From contig NZ_WSRO01000002.1 in NCBI RefSeq assembly GCF_009769735.1, positions 7,489,001 to 7,553,000 on the forward strand: a stretch of 64,000 nt of DNA, written 5' to 3'. The notes under the pieces are model-generated. The model did no database searches and was not told where the DNA came from. It saw only the letters and a list, made by a program, of their open reading frames with translations. Made by a program: the position numbers and the translations under genes. Positions within the stretch are counted from its first letter, which is position 1, and each line of letters begins with the position of its first letter. The DNA comes from Streptomyces sp. BA2 (GTDB taxonomy: Bacteria > Actinomycetota > Actinomycetes > Streptomycetales > Streptomycetaceae). This document shows positions 24,732 through 33,589 of the stretch, in pieces.

Positions 24732-24744
24732 GAACAGTGTGTTC
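24732..24744. promoter_or_regulatory. inverted-repeat operator GAACA-N3-TGTTC
   Basis: The perfect dyad GAACAgtgTGTTC lies 19 bp upstream of the acyl-CoA synthetase start and 77 bp upstream of the TetR start. A GTTAAC palindrome follows immediately. Its position over the synthetase promoter points to repression by the divergent TetR protein. Confidence 0.6.
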
Positions 24745-24820
24745 GTTAACAAGCTTGGTGTGCGGCAACGTAAAGGCAGCGTTAGGGTCAGGTCAACGGT
24801 TCGGACGAGAAGGAAACGAA

Positions 24821-25453
24821 GTGGACATGAAGCCCGCGGGAGACCGCCGCGTCCGCAGGACGCGAGCCGCACTGCGCCAGGCCCTGGTCGCACTGGTCCT
24901 GGAGAAGGGGTTCCACGCGGTCACGGTCGAGGAGATCACCGAACGCGCCGATATCGGCCGGGCCACCTTCTACGCCCACTACCGAGACAAGGAGGACCTC
25001 CTGGTCGGCATTGTCCGCGACCTGGCCGAGGACCGGGACCGCCTCCTGCCGGCGGTCCGGCAGGCGCACGTGGAGGGGTTCACCGGACTGCCGGTGAAGT
25101 ACATCTTCGAACACGCCGAGCAGGAGAAACCCGTCTACAGAGTCGTCCTGCGAGGCGAGGGCGACGGCCGGGCCCTGCGGGAGTTCACGGACCTCATCTG
25201 CGCCCACGCCGAGGCCGCCTTCCGCACCCGGACCGAGCAGCTCGCGGTGACCCCGCGCATCCCCCTCGACGTCGTCGCCCGGGCATGGACCGGTGAACTC
25301 ATCGGCCTGCTCACCTGGTGGGTCGAGAACGACACCGGCTACAGCGCCGCCGAAATCACCGCGCATCTGCGCGACCTCTCGGTCTATGGCCGCGTCTGGG
25401 CCACCGGAGTCACCCCGTCCGACGCCCCGGGAGCTCTCGACCTCACCCCCTGA
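24821..25453 (+). CDS. TetR-family regulator of the acyl-CoA operon
   Basis: About 210 residues. The helix-turn-helix is TVEEITERADIGRATFYAHY (about residues 35-54). The ligand domain ends with a C-terminal tail rich in Pro and Asp. GTG 24821 is chosen because AGGA lies six bases upstream; ATG 24827 is possible. It is transcribed away from the acyl-CoA synthetase gene, so it probably responds to an acyl-CoA or to the imported acid. Confidence 0.85.
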   Translation: MDMKPAGDRRVRRTRAALRQALVALVLEKGFHAVTVEEITERADIGRATFYAHYRDKEDLLVGIVRDLAEDRDRLLPAVRQAHVEGFTGLPVKYIFEHAEQEKPVYRVVLRGEGDGRALREFTDLICAHAEAAFRTRTEQLAVTPRIPLDVVARAWTGELIGLLTWWVENDTGYSAAEITAHLRDLSVYGRVWATGVTPSDAPGALDLTP

Positions 25454-25493
25454 ACCACGCCTGCACCACGGCCCTCGCCTGCTGACTGACCGA

Positions 25494-25536
25494 TCTGGTC
25501 GAGTTATCGAACAGCATGTACTGTAACTCGACCAGA
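25494..25536. promoter_or_regulatory. 13-bp perfect inverted repeat upstream of the serine-hydrolase remnant
   Basis: TCTGGTCGAGTTA (25494-25506) and TAACTCGACCAGA (25524-25536) are exact reverse complements separated by 17 bp. The site begins 41 bp after the TetR stop and ends 30 bp before the hydrolase ATG. It could be an operator for an unlinked regulator. It is unlikely to be a simple terminator because the loop is long and no T-run follows. Confidence 0.55.
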
Positions 25537-25566
25537 CGGTGCATGCCGGAAGAGCGGAGCGGACGC

Positions 25567-26387
25567 ATGACAGGCACATCGTCGCTGGCCGACCGGATAT
25601 GGGCCCGGGGGTACACCGATCCGGCCTGGGCCCGACGCCACACGACCTCAGGGCGCGAACTCGTTCCGAGCCGCAGTGTCTGGCGAGGCTCCGCCGGCCC
25701 GTCCCCACTGCCCGCCTCGCCGGCTGGCGCCCTCGACGACCTGACCTTCACAGGACCACACGGTCAGTCCCTCACTCTCGCGGAGCTGCTCGCCCGGGCC
25801 GAGACCGACGCTCTGCTGGTCATGCACCGCGGACTCCTCGTGCACGAGGAGTACCTCCACGGGTACGAGCCCATGTCCCGCACTTCAACGCCTCGGCCGC
25901 CTCGGCCGCCAAGTCCTACCTCGGACTCGTCGCAGCGGCCCTCGCCCACGAAGGGCAGCTCGACCGCGGCGCCCAAGTCTCGAAATACATTCCCGAGCTC
26001 GCCGGAACCGCCTTCGGCGACGCCCAGGTCGACCACCTCCTCCACATGGGCACGCAGATGACCTACGCGGGCCGCCCGTACGACAAGGCACTCGAAGCCC
26101 AGCGCTACTTCGCCGTCCTCGCCCCCCAACTGCGCCCCTACGGCTACACCGGGCCGGACACGATCCGCGAACACCTCGGCACCGCCCGGGCGACCGCCGA
26201 GCCGGGTACCGCATTCCGCTACGAGAACGGCAACGTCGAAGCCCTCGCCGAGGTCCTGCGGCGTGTCACCGGCACCACCACCTCCGCCCTGTAGTCCGAG
26301 ATGATCTGGTCCCGGATCGGCGCGGAGGAGGACGCGTACTACCTCCTCGACTCGGAAGGCTCCGAGGCCGCCTGCGGCGGCTTCAGA
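25567..26387 (+). pseudogene. serine hydrolase (beta-lactamase / NylB-like), broken
   Basis: The first frame encodes the N-terminal region to LLVMHRGLLVHEEYLHGYEP. Near 25875-25885 the sense moves to another frame, which gives the catalytic stretch SAASAAKSYLGLVAAALAHE with an SxxK motif. It continues with VDHLLHMGTQMTYAGRPYD and AFRYENGNVEALAEVL, then a TAG at 26292-26294. The same frame continues past that stop as SEMIWSRIGAEEDAYYLLDS, the normal next segment of this family, to about 26385. There, unrelated sequence begins. So it has one frameshift, one nonsense codon and a 3' truncation. Confidence 0.65.
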
Positions 26388-26918
26388 CGTCGTTTCTTTT
26401 GGCAGTTCTCGGTCGAGCTGTGCAGGGATACTGCTGTGGTGCTGTTGACGTGGATCGCTGAGGTGGCGGACGAGCCGCTGGTACTGGAGCCGGCTGACCG
26501 ACGGGCGGAGTGGGAGACCAACACCTGGTCGCTGGGCGCGACTGAGGAGGACAGGAGTTCGCTGTCCGTCGCCGAGGTGGTGGCCGCCTTCGAGTGGACT
26601 GCTGCCGCCATCCGGGAACGCATTCGAGATCTGAGCTTCTCTGAGGTTGCGACGTTCTACGTGTGGCACGACAAACTGGCAGGACAGCTCCGGTGCTCAA
26701 CCGGTTCTGTGTCCCCGGATGCGTTGCCGTTCAGCGGTATCTATGTGGCTTCCGACGACCTCGGTCCGATCGTCGAGGGCTTTCTGGCCGACAGCGAGCC
26801 AGGCTCCATCGCCTGGTCGAACATGGACGACGCGCAGAGCCTCTCGGAGCAGACCAAGGCCGAGTGGGAGAGCAGGCCCTTCGGGGTCTGGGTCAGCAGT
26901 GTCGGAGCCTCAGACTGA
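26301..26918 (+). pseudogene. chimeric frame: hydrolase scrap fused to the end of an unknown protein
   Basis: The ATG at 26301 lies inside the hydrolase remnant (IWSRIGAEEDAYYLLD). From about residue 29 the sequence changes to an acidic protein of about 175 residues: WQFSVELCRDTAVVLLTWIA, FEWTAAAIRERIRDL, TFYVWHDKLAGQLRCSTGS and a C-terminal FLADSEPGSIAWSNM. This second part has normal codon use and looks like the C-terminal two-thirds of a soluble actinobacterial protein I cannot name. Whether the fused frame is translated is unknown; the only RBS-like context is poor. Confidence 0.45.
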
Positions 26919-27251
26919 CTGGTGCTGCCCGTCCATACGGACGAGTCGGCGGTGGCAGATGACGGTTGCGGCTATGGCGGTGAAGGCGAGGAAGTGCTCT
27001 GCCTTGCATTCGTAGCGGCGGTGGAGCCGGCGGCAGCCGGCGAGCCAGGACACGGTCCTCTCAACAACCCACCGGTGGCGGCCGAGCCGCTGTGAGGACT
27101 CGATCCCCTTGCGGGCGATGCGGTGGCGGATGCCGCGCTTGTGGAGCCATCGGCGCAGGTGGTCGTAGTCGTAGCCCTTGTCGGCGTGCAGCTTCGACGG
27201 GCGGCGGCGACGGGGTCCGCGGGGAGAACGAATGGGCGGGATGCCACGCAC
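26910..27251 (-). pseudogene. IS5-type transposase, C-terminal half
   Basis: The minus-strand frame contains KLHADKGYDYDHLRRWLHKR, HRIARKGIESSQRLGRHRW and VVERTVSWLAGCRRLHRRYE, the second catalytic Asp region and terminal Glu region of IS5-type transposases. The frame is open upstream to about 27350 (GIPPIRSPRGPRRRRP), but the N-terminal half is not found. The subfamily differs from those at 12.4 and 18.9 kb. Confidence 0.7.
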
Positions 27252-27299
27252 GAGCGGCTGAAGGCCCTGGCAGGACGGCTTCGAATCGGGTGTGAGCGC

Positions 27300-27861
27300 G
27301 TCGGCCGCTGGCGATGTTGGTCCAGCCGGCGCGCAATGCAGAGCAGTTGAATCAGACGATCAGTTACGCTCCGCAGAGCGCCAGGCCGCAGGTGAGCCTG
27401 CGCAAGTAGATCGACCGCACCGCCTCCCAGCAACCAACCTGGGTTCTGCTCGCTCTTGCTCTGCTCGTTTCGGTGCTGCTGGCACTTCTGGTCGCTGTCG
27501 GAGCCGGTCTGTTGGCCCGCATCGACGGTGCGTCGCTTCCTGCCTCCATGCAAAGGGCAGGTGTCCAGTTCGCGGCACAGTGACCCTACTGATCGGGGTG
27601 TTGGCTATGGGGCGAGCATTCTCAAGTAGCGGAACACCGAGGAACGACGACCGGCCTGATACACCCTGAGCCTCCGCCGACTGGAGCCGCAGATCACATC
27701 GTGCGTGCGCACTTCGGCACTCCTGGATGGTCCGTTCGCGCGCATGGCCGCGGAGTTGTGCCTGCTCCAGATCGCCGCGTTCGCGGTGGGGCTCATCGCT
27801 CGCGACCTGCTCCGGGCCATCGCCACGGAACTCGCCGCCGTGGACGCGCAGCCCTGACCGC
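27300..27861. other. debris with one coding-like scrap
   Basis: No complete gene is visible. A plus-strand frame at about 27726-27854 reads DGPFARMAAELCLLQIAAFA and then VGLIARDLLRAIATELAAVD, with normal codon bias. It stops just before the TetR gene of the next module. It is probably the 3' end of a lost gene. The remainder has no bias in any frame. Confidence 0.35.
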
Positions 27862-28455
27862 CTACTGGTCCGCGGCCCTCAGGATCGCCGGCAGAAACCG
27901 GCGCTGCAGTTCACCCGGTGGCAGCCGATCGGGTTCGACGAGCGACTGCATCAACGCGCCTTCGTGGAGGGCGATGAGCAGGCGGGCGAGCGAGTCGAGG
28001 TCGGGGTTCCCGTGCCGCCCTACGCGTGCGAAGAATCCCGTGAGAAGTTCGGTGAGCCGGGCCCGCAGCAGGCGATCGTGCTCGGCGAGCCGCTCGGCGG
28101 TCTGCGGGTGCCGGATCGCGTGGAGGGTGAATTCTGTGGACGCGAGGAACCACAGTCGTTCCTCGTCGCTGTTCGCGTCGCCCGTCAGGCCGTCGAGTGC
28201 CTCCTCGACCGTTGAGGCATCCGAGACCGCCGCGTCCAGGCGGGCCACCTCACGGTCGGCGTGTTCGTCGAACAGGGCGAAGAACAGGGCTTCCTTGTCT
28301 TCGAAGTTCGAGTAGAACGCCCCTCGTGACAGCCCGGCTCGCGTGCAGATCTCTTCGATCGACGTGCCGTGGAAGCCGCGCTCCGCGAACACCTTGAGTG
28401 CCGCTGCCTGCAGTCTCGACACGCTTCGCGCGCGAGTCTGCGCACCCTTCGCCAT
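27862..28455 (-). CDS. TetR-family regulator of the aldolase module
   Basis: A 197-residue TetR protein. The helix-turn-helix is SIEEICTRAGLSRGAFYSNF (about residues 31-50), followed by DKEALFFALFDEH. Two ATG codons lie six bases apart. The GGGGAGG site is directly joined to the upstream one and correctly spaced (six bases) for ATG 28455, which is therefore taken. It is divergent from the class II aldolase gene and probably represses the aldolase/MFS/esterase set. Confidence 0.88.
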   Translation of the reverse strand: MAKGAQTRARSVSRLQAAALKVFAERGFHGTSIEEICTRAGLSRGAFYSNFEDKEALFFALFDEHADREVARLDAAVSDASTVEEALDGLTGDANSDEERLWFLASTEFTLHAIRHPQTAERLAEHDRLLRARLTELLTGFFARVGRHGNPDLDSLARLLIALHEGALMQSLVEPDRLPPGELQRRFLPAILRAADQ

Positions 28456-28514
28456 GGGCATCCTCCCCGATCCATTGACGGTGCCTGCGGCGCGTGCCAG
28501 AGTACCGGCCAGCC

Positions 28515-28539
28515 ATAAATGAACAGGCGCGTATTTTAT
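28515..28539. promoter_or_regulatory. A/T-rich dyad between TetR and aldolase genes
   Basis: ATAAAT and ATTTTAT bracket the G/C centre gaacaggcgcgt at about 28515-28539, immediately before the aldolase ribosome site. It is the only A/T-rich dyad in the 94-bp divergent gap and is the best candidate operator. The symmetry is imperfect. Confidence 0.4.
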
Positions 28540-28549
28540 GGAGGGCTCC

Positions 28550-29356
28550 ATGGAGACACTCGCAGCCCACACGCAGGCGGCTCTTGGCACCGAAGAACAG
28601 ATCGCGGCTCTGAACCTGCGTCCCGCCGGTCTTTCGGTCGAGGACGAGCGGCAGCTGCGCAAGCAGGAACTCGCCGCATCGTTCCGGCTGTTCGGCAAGC
28701 TCGGATTCGGCGAGGGAGTCGCCGGACACATCACCGCACGCGACCCCGGCGACCCGGACCGCTTCTGGGTCAACCCGTTCGGCATGAGCTTCCGGCACAT
28801 CCGGGTCTCCGACCTGCTTCTGGTCGACGGCGCGGGCAATGTCGTGGGGGGAAAGCGCCCGGTGAACCGCGCGGCGTTCTGCATCCACTCCGAGGTGCAC
28901 CGCGCCCGCCCCGACGTCGTCGCCGCGGCTCACGCCCACTCGACGTACGGCAAAGCCTTCTCCAGCCTGGGGGTCCGACTCGACCCGCTGACCCAGGACG
29001 CCTGTGCCTTCTACGAGGACCACGGCCTTTACGCGGATTACCAGGGTGTCGTCAACGACACCGAGGAGGGACGGCGCATCGGGCGGGCGCTCGGCCCGAA
29101 CAAGGCCGTCATCCTCCAGAACCACGGAAACCTCACCGTGGGCCAGACCGTTCCGGAAGCGGCCTGGTGGTTCATCACCATGGAGCGTTCCTGCCAGGCG
29201 CAGCTTCTCGCGATGGCCGCCGGCACTCCGAAACACATTGACCACGACGGTGCGGTCGTGGTCCGGGAACAGATCGGCACCCCCCTTTCGGGGTGGTTCC
29301 AGCTGCGTCCCCTGTGGGACGAGATCGTCCGGGACGAACCCGACCTCTTCGAGTAG
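28550..29356 (+). CDS. class II aldolase/adducin-domain protein
   Basis: A 268-residue protein with the fold of fuculose/ribulose phosphate aldolases and related decarboxylases. The zinc histidines appear in AHAHSTYG and in LQNHGNLTVGQ. RFWVNPFGMSFRHIRVSDLL is the substrate-loop region. ATG 28550 has GGAGG five bases upstream; ATG 28538 has no site. The MFS transporter gene follows after 50 bp and an esterase gene after that. The enzyme may cleave or decarboxylate the imported compound; members of the family without a phosphate partner are common in such clusters. Confidence 0.88.
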   Translation: METLAAHTQAALGTEEQIAALNLRPAGLSVEDERQLRKQELAASFRLFGKLGFGEGVAGHITARDPGDPDRFWVNPFGMSFRHIRVSDLLLVDGAGNVVGGKRPVNRAAFCIHSEVHRARPDVVAAAHAHSTYGKAFSSLGVRLDPLTQDACAFYEDHGLYADYQGVVNDTEEGRRIGRALGPNKAVILQNHGNLTVGQTVPEAAWWFITMERSCQAQLLAMAAGTPKHIDHDGAVVVREQIGTPLSGWFQLRPLWDEIVRDEPDLFE

Positions 29357-29406
29357 CGCATCAGCGAGCCCGCCGTCCCCGGCAAGTGCGGTCCCAGGAG
29401 GCCAGG

Positions 29407-30750
29407 ATGAGCACACAGCAGACGACCATCCGCGATCAGGCGGCCAGGAAAGTCATGGTCCGTCTCATCCCCTTGCTGATGGTCGTGTATTTCACGGCCA
29501 GCATCGACAAGGCGAACATCGCCATGGCAAAGGACTCGCTGGGGGCGGACATCGGGCTGTCCGCCGCCGCCTACGGTCTGGGCGCCGGCATCTTCTTCAT
29601 CAGCTACATGCTGCTGGAAATCCCCAGCAACCTCATCCTGCACAAGGTCGGACCACGGTGGTGGATCGGACGTATCTCCGTCACCTGGGGCGTCGTCACC
29701 GCTGCCACCATGTTCGTCCACGACGAATGGACCTTCTACCTCGCCCGCGTCCTGCTCGGCGCGGCCGAGGCCGGGCTCTACGGGCTCATGTACCTCGTCA
29801 GCGTCTGGCTCCCACAAGCGAAGCGGGCCAAGGCCGTCGGCCTCCTGCTGGCGTCGGCGACGACCGCCGGCATCGCCGGGGCACCGATCGGCAGCGGCCT
29901 GCTCTCCCTGGACGGAACGTCCGGGCTGCACGGGTGGCAGTGGATGTTCCTGATCGAGGGAGCCGCCAGTGTCGTCATCGGCATCGTGGTGTGGGTGCGG
30001 CTTCCCTCCCGGCCCGAGAATGCGCGCTGGCTACGGGCAGAAGAAGCGTCGGCGCTCACCGAGGCCGCCGCCGAGCGGGGGCCGACGGACCCGGCTCCCG
30101 CCTCTACGATCAGCGCTTCGCTGACCAACCCGACCGTCCTGATCAGCGCCGCTGTCTACCTGCTTCTCCAGGCCGCCCTCTCCGGTCCCGTGTTCTTCGG
30201 TCCTGCGATGGTCGAAGAGATGGGGGTGAGCGGCACCCCGGCCATCGGCGGCGTGGTCGCCCTGGTCACCGTCGGCCCTCTGCTCGGCGTACTGCTGCTT
30301 CCACGGATCTACCGTCGGACGGGCACGGGAAGCGAGTGGGCGCTGATCGCGGGATCCATGAGCGCGGCACTCGCGGCGAGCCTCGCGCTGCCCAGCGCCC
30401 GTGGAGTCGTCGCGCAGGCACTGCTGCTCGGCATCGCGATGCTGCTCGTCATGGGGATCGCGACCGTCGTGTGGGCCTTCGCCATGACGGCGACGTCCGG
30501 CGTCGGTGCCGCAGCCGCCCTGGCCGCTGTCAACTCCATCGGGGCGCTGGGGGCCTTCGCCGGTCCGTTCGCGTTCGGCTCCATCGAACAGTCGACGGGA
30601 TCGGCACTGAACGGCATGTATCTCGTGGCCGCTCTGGCAGCGGCCATCGTGGTGCTCACTCCGCTCGTCCGCTCCCGGCAGCGCTCGACGGCAGCCGCCT
30701 CCACCGGCACCACCAGAGTCCAACTGCCGGGCCTCGCAGAGGCCGACTGA
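29407..30750 (+). CDS. MFS transporter, anion:cation symporter type
   Basis: A 447-residue twelve-helix carrier of the phthalate/tartrate-type branch. Helix 1 has VVYFTASIDKANIAMA, with the charged D-K pair. The conserved helix-2 region is ISYMLLEIPSNLILHKVGP, and helix 4 has LARVLLGAAEAGLYGLMYL. An AGGAGG site lies upstream of ATG 29407. It sits between the aldolase and esterase genes with short gaps, so import of an organic acid or its ester as the cluster substrate is likely. Confidence 0.88.
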   Translation: MSTQQTTIRDQAARKVMVRLIPLLMVVYFTASIDKANIAMAKDSLGADIGLSAAAYGLGAGIFFISYMLLEIPSNLILHKVGPRWWIGRISVTWGVVTAATMFVHDEWTFYLARVLLGAAEAGLYGLMYLVSVWLPQAKRAKAVGLLLASATTAGIAGAPIGSGLLSLDGTSGLHGWQWMFLIEGAASVVIGIVVWVRLPSRPENARWLRAEEASALTEAAAERGPTDPAPASTISASLTNPTVLISAAVYLLLQAALSGPVFFGPAMVEEMGVSGTPAIGGVVALVTVGPLLGVLLLPRIYRRTGTGSEWALIAGSMSAALAASLALPSARGVVAQALLLGIAMLLVMGIATVVWAFAMTATSGVGAAAALAAVNSIGALGAFAGPFAFGSIEQSTGSALNGMYLVAALAAAIVVLTPLVRSRQRSTAAASTGTTRVQLPGLAEAD

Positions 30751-30786
30751 TGCCGGCCGTCCCGCACGCCAACTCAGGAGTACGCC

Positions 30787-31722
30787 ATGCCTCTTGATCC
30801 CTTGCTCGCATCGCTCGTCAAGCAACTGCCCGCCCCGGCCACGGAGATCGACGACCTGGAGCAGTTCCGCACGGCGAAACGCCAACTGTTCGACCGGCTG
30901 TCCGGGGAGTACATGGAACCTGCTCCCGCTGTCGCAGAAGTGCGCCTGGTGCGACTGCCGGTCACGGGCGGCGAAATTGCCCTGAGGGTGTACCGCCCGG
31001 CCGGTCCGGGCCCTCATCCGATCCATCTCTACCTGCATGGCGGCGCCTGGATCTCGGGGTCGATCTTCGAGAACTCGACCGTCGTCTGCTGTCGCGAGCG
31101 TGCCGCCGGTGCCGGCCGGGTCGTCGTGGCGGTCAATTACCGAAAGGCTCCGGAGAACCGGTTCCCCACCGGTCTCGAAGACTGCTACGCCGCCCTGCTC
31201 TGGGCTGCCGAGCATGCGGCGCAGATCGGTGGCCGGGCCGACAGCATCAGCATCGGAGGGGTGTCCGCGGGCGCGAATCTCGCGGCCGCACTCTCGGCCA
31301 AGGTCCGCGACGAGGGCGGTCCCGACATCCGCCTCCAGATCCTGGAGGTCCCCGTGACAGACCTGGCGGGGGAGTTTGAATCCCACCGACAGTTCGGGGA
31401 GGGCTTCGCACTGTCCGCGACCACTATGGCTCTGGCCAAGGCCGCCTATGTCGCCTCGCCCGAGGAGCGTTCCCACCCGCTCGCCTCGCCGCTTCGGGCG
31501 ACCGACTTCTCCGGCCTCCCGCGGACGCACGTGATGACCGCCGAGTACGACATGCTGCGAGACGAAGGAGTGGCGTACGCCGAACGCCTAGGCACAGCAG
31601 GAGTCGAGGTGTCCCACACGCTGGGCCAAGGCCATGTGCACACGTCGATGATGCTCACCGCCGCCCTGCCTTCCGCTCGTCAGTGGCGCGCCGAAGTCCT
31701 GGACGTCCTGCGGTCATCCTGA
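30787..31722 (+). CDS. alpha/beta-hydrolase, HSL-type esterase
   Basis: A 311-residue esterase. LHGGAW near residue 82 forms the oxyanion hole. GGVSAGANLAA holds the nucleophile Ser in GxSAG. AEYDMLRDEG gives the acid and GQGHVHTS the His. This is the hormone-sensitive-lipase family. AGGAG lies six bases before the ATG. It is the last gene of the TetR-divergent module and could release the acid metabolised by the neighbouring aldolase-fold enzyme. Confidence 0.9.
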   Translation: MPLDPLLASLVKQLPAPATEIDDLEQFRTAKRQLFDRLSGEYMEPAPAVAEVRLVRLPVTGGEIALRVYRPAGPGPHPIHLYLHGGAWISGSIFENSTVVCCRERAAGAGRVVVAVNYRKAPENRFPTGLEDCYAALLWAAEHAAQIGGRADSISIGGVSAGANLAAALSAKVRDEGGPDIRLQILEVPVTDLAGEFESHRQFGEGFALSATTMALAKAAYVASPEERSHPLASPLRATDFSGLPRTHVMTAEYDMLRDEGVAYAERLGTAGVEVSHTLGQGHVHTSMMLTAALPSARQWRAEVLDVLRSS

Positions 31723-31781
31723 ACCAGGCGGTCACACGGTCAGCCACAGCAGCAGAGCACGCCGTGTTGCCTTGCCAGACC

Positions 31782-32360
31782 TCACCTCCTGGTGATGGGC
31801 GCCTCGCCCACGTCGATGACGTGTGCCACGAATTCGTCGGGGGGCGTGAGCGGGTCCGAGGAGGCGGTGGCGATCAGGCTCTCCCGGTCCGCCAGCGCGT
31901 ACGTGACAAAGCTGGCCAGGAACATCCAGCGTTCGTGACGCTGCTGAGGCGGGACCCAGTCGAGCCTGGCCAGCACGCGCCGCTGCACGTCGGTCCACGG
32001 GGGCCCTGCCCGTACGGCAGTTCGGCGATGATCCGTCCCACTTCGCGGTCGCTGAACGCCTGTGCCAGGAACCGGAGGTACCAGCGGGGCCGCCCCGGCT
32101 CGCCCAGCTGCGTCACCAGCGGCAGCACCCCAGCGCCTCGACGAGGGTGCGGGTCTCAAGGGCCGTCCCCTCGCCCGCCTTGGCTTCGGCGAGGAACGCC
32201 GCGCGCGCCTCGTTGGCCGGCACCATGCGCCGCGCGATGACGGCCTCCAGCAACTCCGGCTTCGAGCCGAAGTGGTAACGCACGGCCCCGGTATTGCGCT
32301 GCCCCGCGGCAGCCTCGATCTCGCGCAGCGACACCCCGTTCACGCCGCGCTCCGCACTGC
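31782..32360 (-). pseudogene. TetR-type regulator, N-truncated and frameshifted
   Basis: Read on the minus strand, SAERGVNGVSLREIEAAAGQ and NTGAVRYHFGSKPELLEAVI give the helix-turn-helix. VTQLGEPGRPRWYLRFLAQA continues in a second frame. DVQRRVLARLDWVPPQQRHE and then FVAHVIDVGEAPITRR end it in a third. The first ~20 residues are missing where the frame enters unrelated sequence near 32360. Two frameshifts near 32125 and 32000 make it non-functional. Confidence 0.6.
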
Positions 32361-32399
32361 TCGGAGGGCTGCGCGGAGGCTCCGGACCTGCCTCCTCCG

Positions 32400-32575
32400 T
32401 CACGTTCGGCCCCGCCTACCTGGCCTGCGCCGCATTCGCGCTCACCATGGCGGCACTGATGCGCCACGGCCGGGATCCGGCAACCGGCGGCACCGGCGCG
32501 CCCGCACTCCGCCGGAACCTCAACTCCCGTACCACGCACACCCCTTCATCCACGACGAAGGAGAATCCCGCATGA
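32400..32575 (+). pseudogene. last transmembrane helix of an MFS-type transporter
   Basis: The plus-strand frame reads VTFGPAYLACAAFALTMAAL followed by a basic hydrophilic tail and a TGA at 32573-32575. This looks like the final helix and cytosolic tail of a transporter whose body is absent. Its stop overlaps an ATG (ATGA), as in an operon with the next, also truncated, gene. Confidence 0.4.
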
Positions 32576-32742
32576 CCACCACACGCCCTGACCCCGAAGC
32601 CGCCACCGAGGCACTCGGTGCCGACGGCTTCCCTGTTCACACCGTCAGAATGCCGCTGACCCCGTGGGAGTTCCGCTCAGGCGGAGCCGACGGCTCCCGC
32701 ACACGTACGGACGCATACGTCTCACCCCGCAGTCCCGTGTGA
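32572..32742 (+). pseudogene. truncated ORF after the MFS scrap
   Basis: An ATG with an AAGGAG site opens a 56-residue frame (TTTRPDPEAATEALGADGFP, then VHTVRMPLTPWEF). It loses coding character where the ATPase fragment begins near 32693. The start region is convincing; the protein cannot be identified from about 40 residues. Confidence 0.35.
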
Positions 32743-33178
32743 TCGGCGTCTACCTGGCGCCGCTGCGAGATGCTCAGCGGGAGTTGGACTCCTCGGACGG
32801 GAATCGGCTGCTGCGGATCATCGGGGAGGCCGAGCAGGAAGGGTTCCGCGCGCAGGCCAACGAGTCGTTCACGAAGCTCAAGGACCACCCTGTCCTGACC
32901 GCCACGACCAGCGAGATCCAGGGGCACCTGGGCGAACTGACGGATTCGGTCCGGGGGCAGACTGTTGAGGTCACCTTTGCCGAGTACGAGCTGCACCGTC
33001 TGGCTCGGAGCCTGCGGGTGAAGATGGCCGAGGCCGGTATCGCGCCGGCCGACCTCACCGAGTCGGGTCTCGGCTACGCCAACCTGCTCTTCATCGCGAC
33101 GGTCATCCTGGAGCTGCGCAACGCCCAGCACATGGAGCTGACGCTCTTCCTCGTCGAGGAGCCCGAGGCTCACCTTTT
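32693..33178 (+). pseudogene. internal fragment of an OLD-family ATPase/nuclease-like protein
   Basis: The frame reads VIGVYLAPLRDAQRELDSSD, EIQGHLGELTDSVRGQTVEV, SGLGYANLLFIATVILELRN and ends LTLFLVEEPEAHLLP. The signature-like SGLGYANLL and the Walker-B-like FLVEEPEAHL are typical of OLD/RecF-like ATPases, a family used in phage defence. Walker A and the C-terminal Toprim nuclease domain are both missing. It joins an AraC fragment in another frame at about 33175. Confidence 0.6.
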
Positions 33179-33490
33179 ACCCGGACCTTCACCCGCGACA
33201 TCGGCACCACCCCGGCGCGCTACCTCGAGCAGGTCCGGGTACGCGCCGCCCAGCGTTTCCTGGAGAGCGCCGACATCGACACCGAGGCGATCGCCCGCCG
33301 CTGTGGCTTCGGTTCGGCCGAGAGGATGCGCCGCTCCTTCCAACGTGTCCTCGGGATCTCCCCGTCCGCCTACCGCGAACGTTTCCGTTCGGGCTGTCCT
33401 GTCGACCACCCCGCCCTCCTGGTCGGCGGCCATCCCGGAGCGGCCGAACAGCCGTGGTACGTCCTTGCCGACGACGCCCGGGCGCCGTGA
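33175..33490 (+). pseudogene. C-terminal DNA-binding domain of an AraC/GlxA-type regulator
   Basis: The frame gives FTRDIGTTPARYLEQVRVRA, ARRCGFGSAERMRRSFQRVL and GISPSAYRERF, the second helix-turn-helix of AraC proteins. It then runs to a TGA at 33488-33490. The sensor domain and first recognition helix are gone. The join to the OLD fragment is abrupt and out of frame. Confidence 0.65.
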
Positions 33491-33589
33491 CCACCATCGC
33501 CCGCACCTGTTCGACCAGGGATAGTCGGTTGCCGATACGGGTCCCCATGCGCAGACATGGCGTCCGTACCGTGCCTTCGACCATGATCC

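Noticed and set aside
26910..27251. Assignment of this transposase scrap to the same element as 18911-19822
   Set aside because: Its catalytic region (HADKGYDYDHLRRW) differs clearly from GDKAYDSRAMRREL, so they are different subfamilies.
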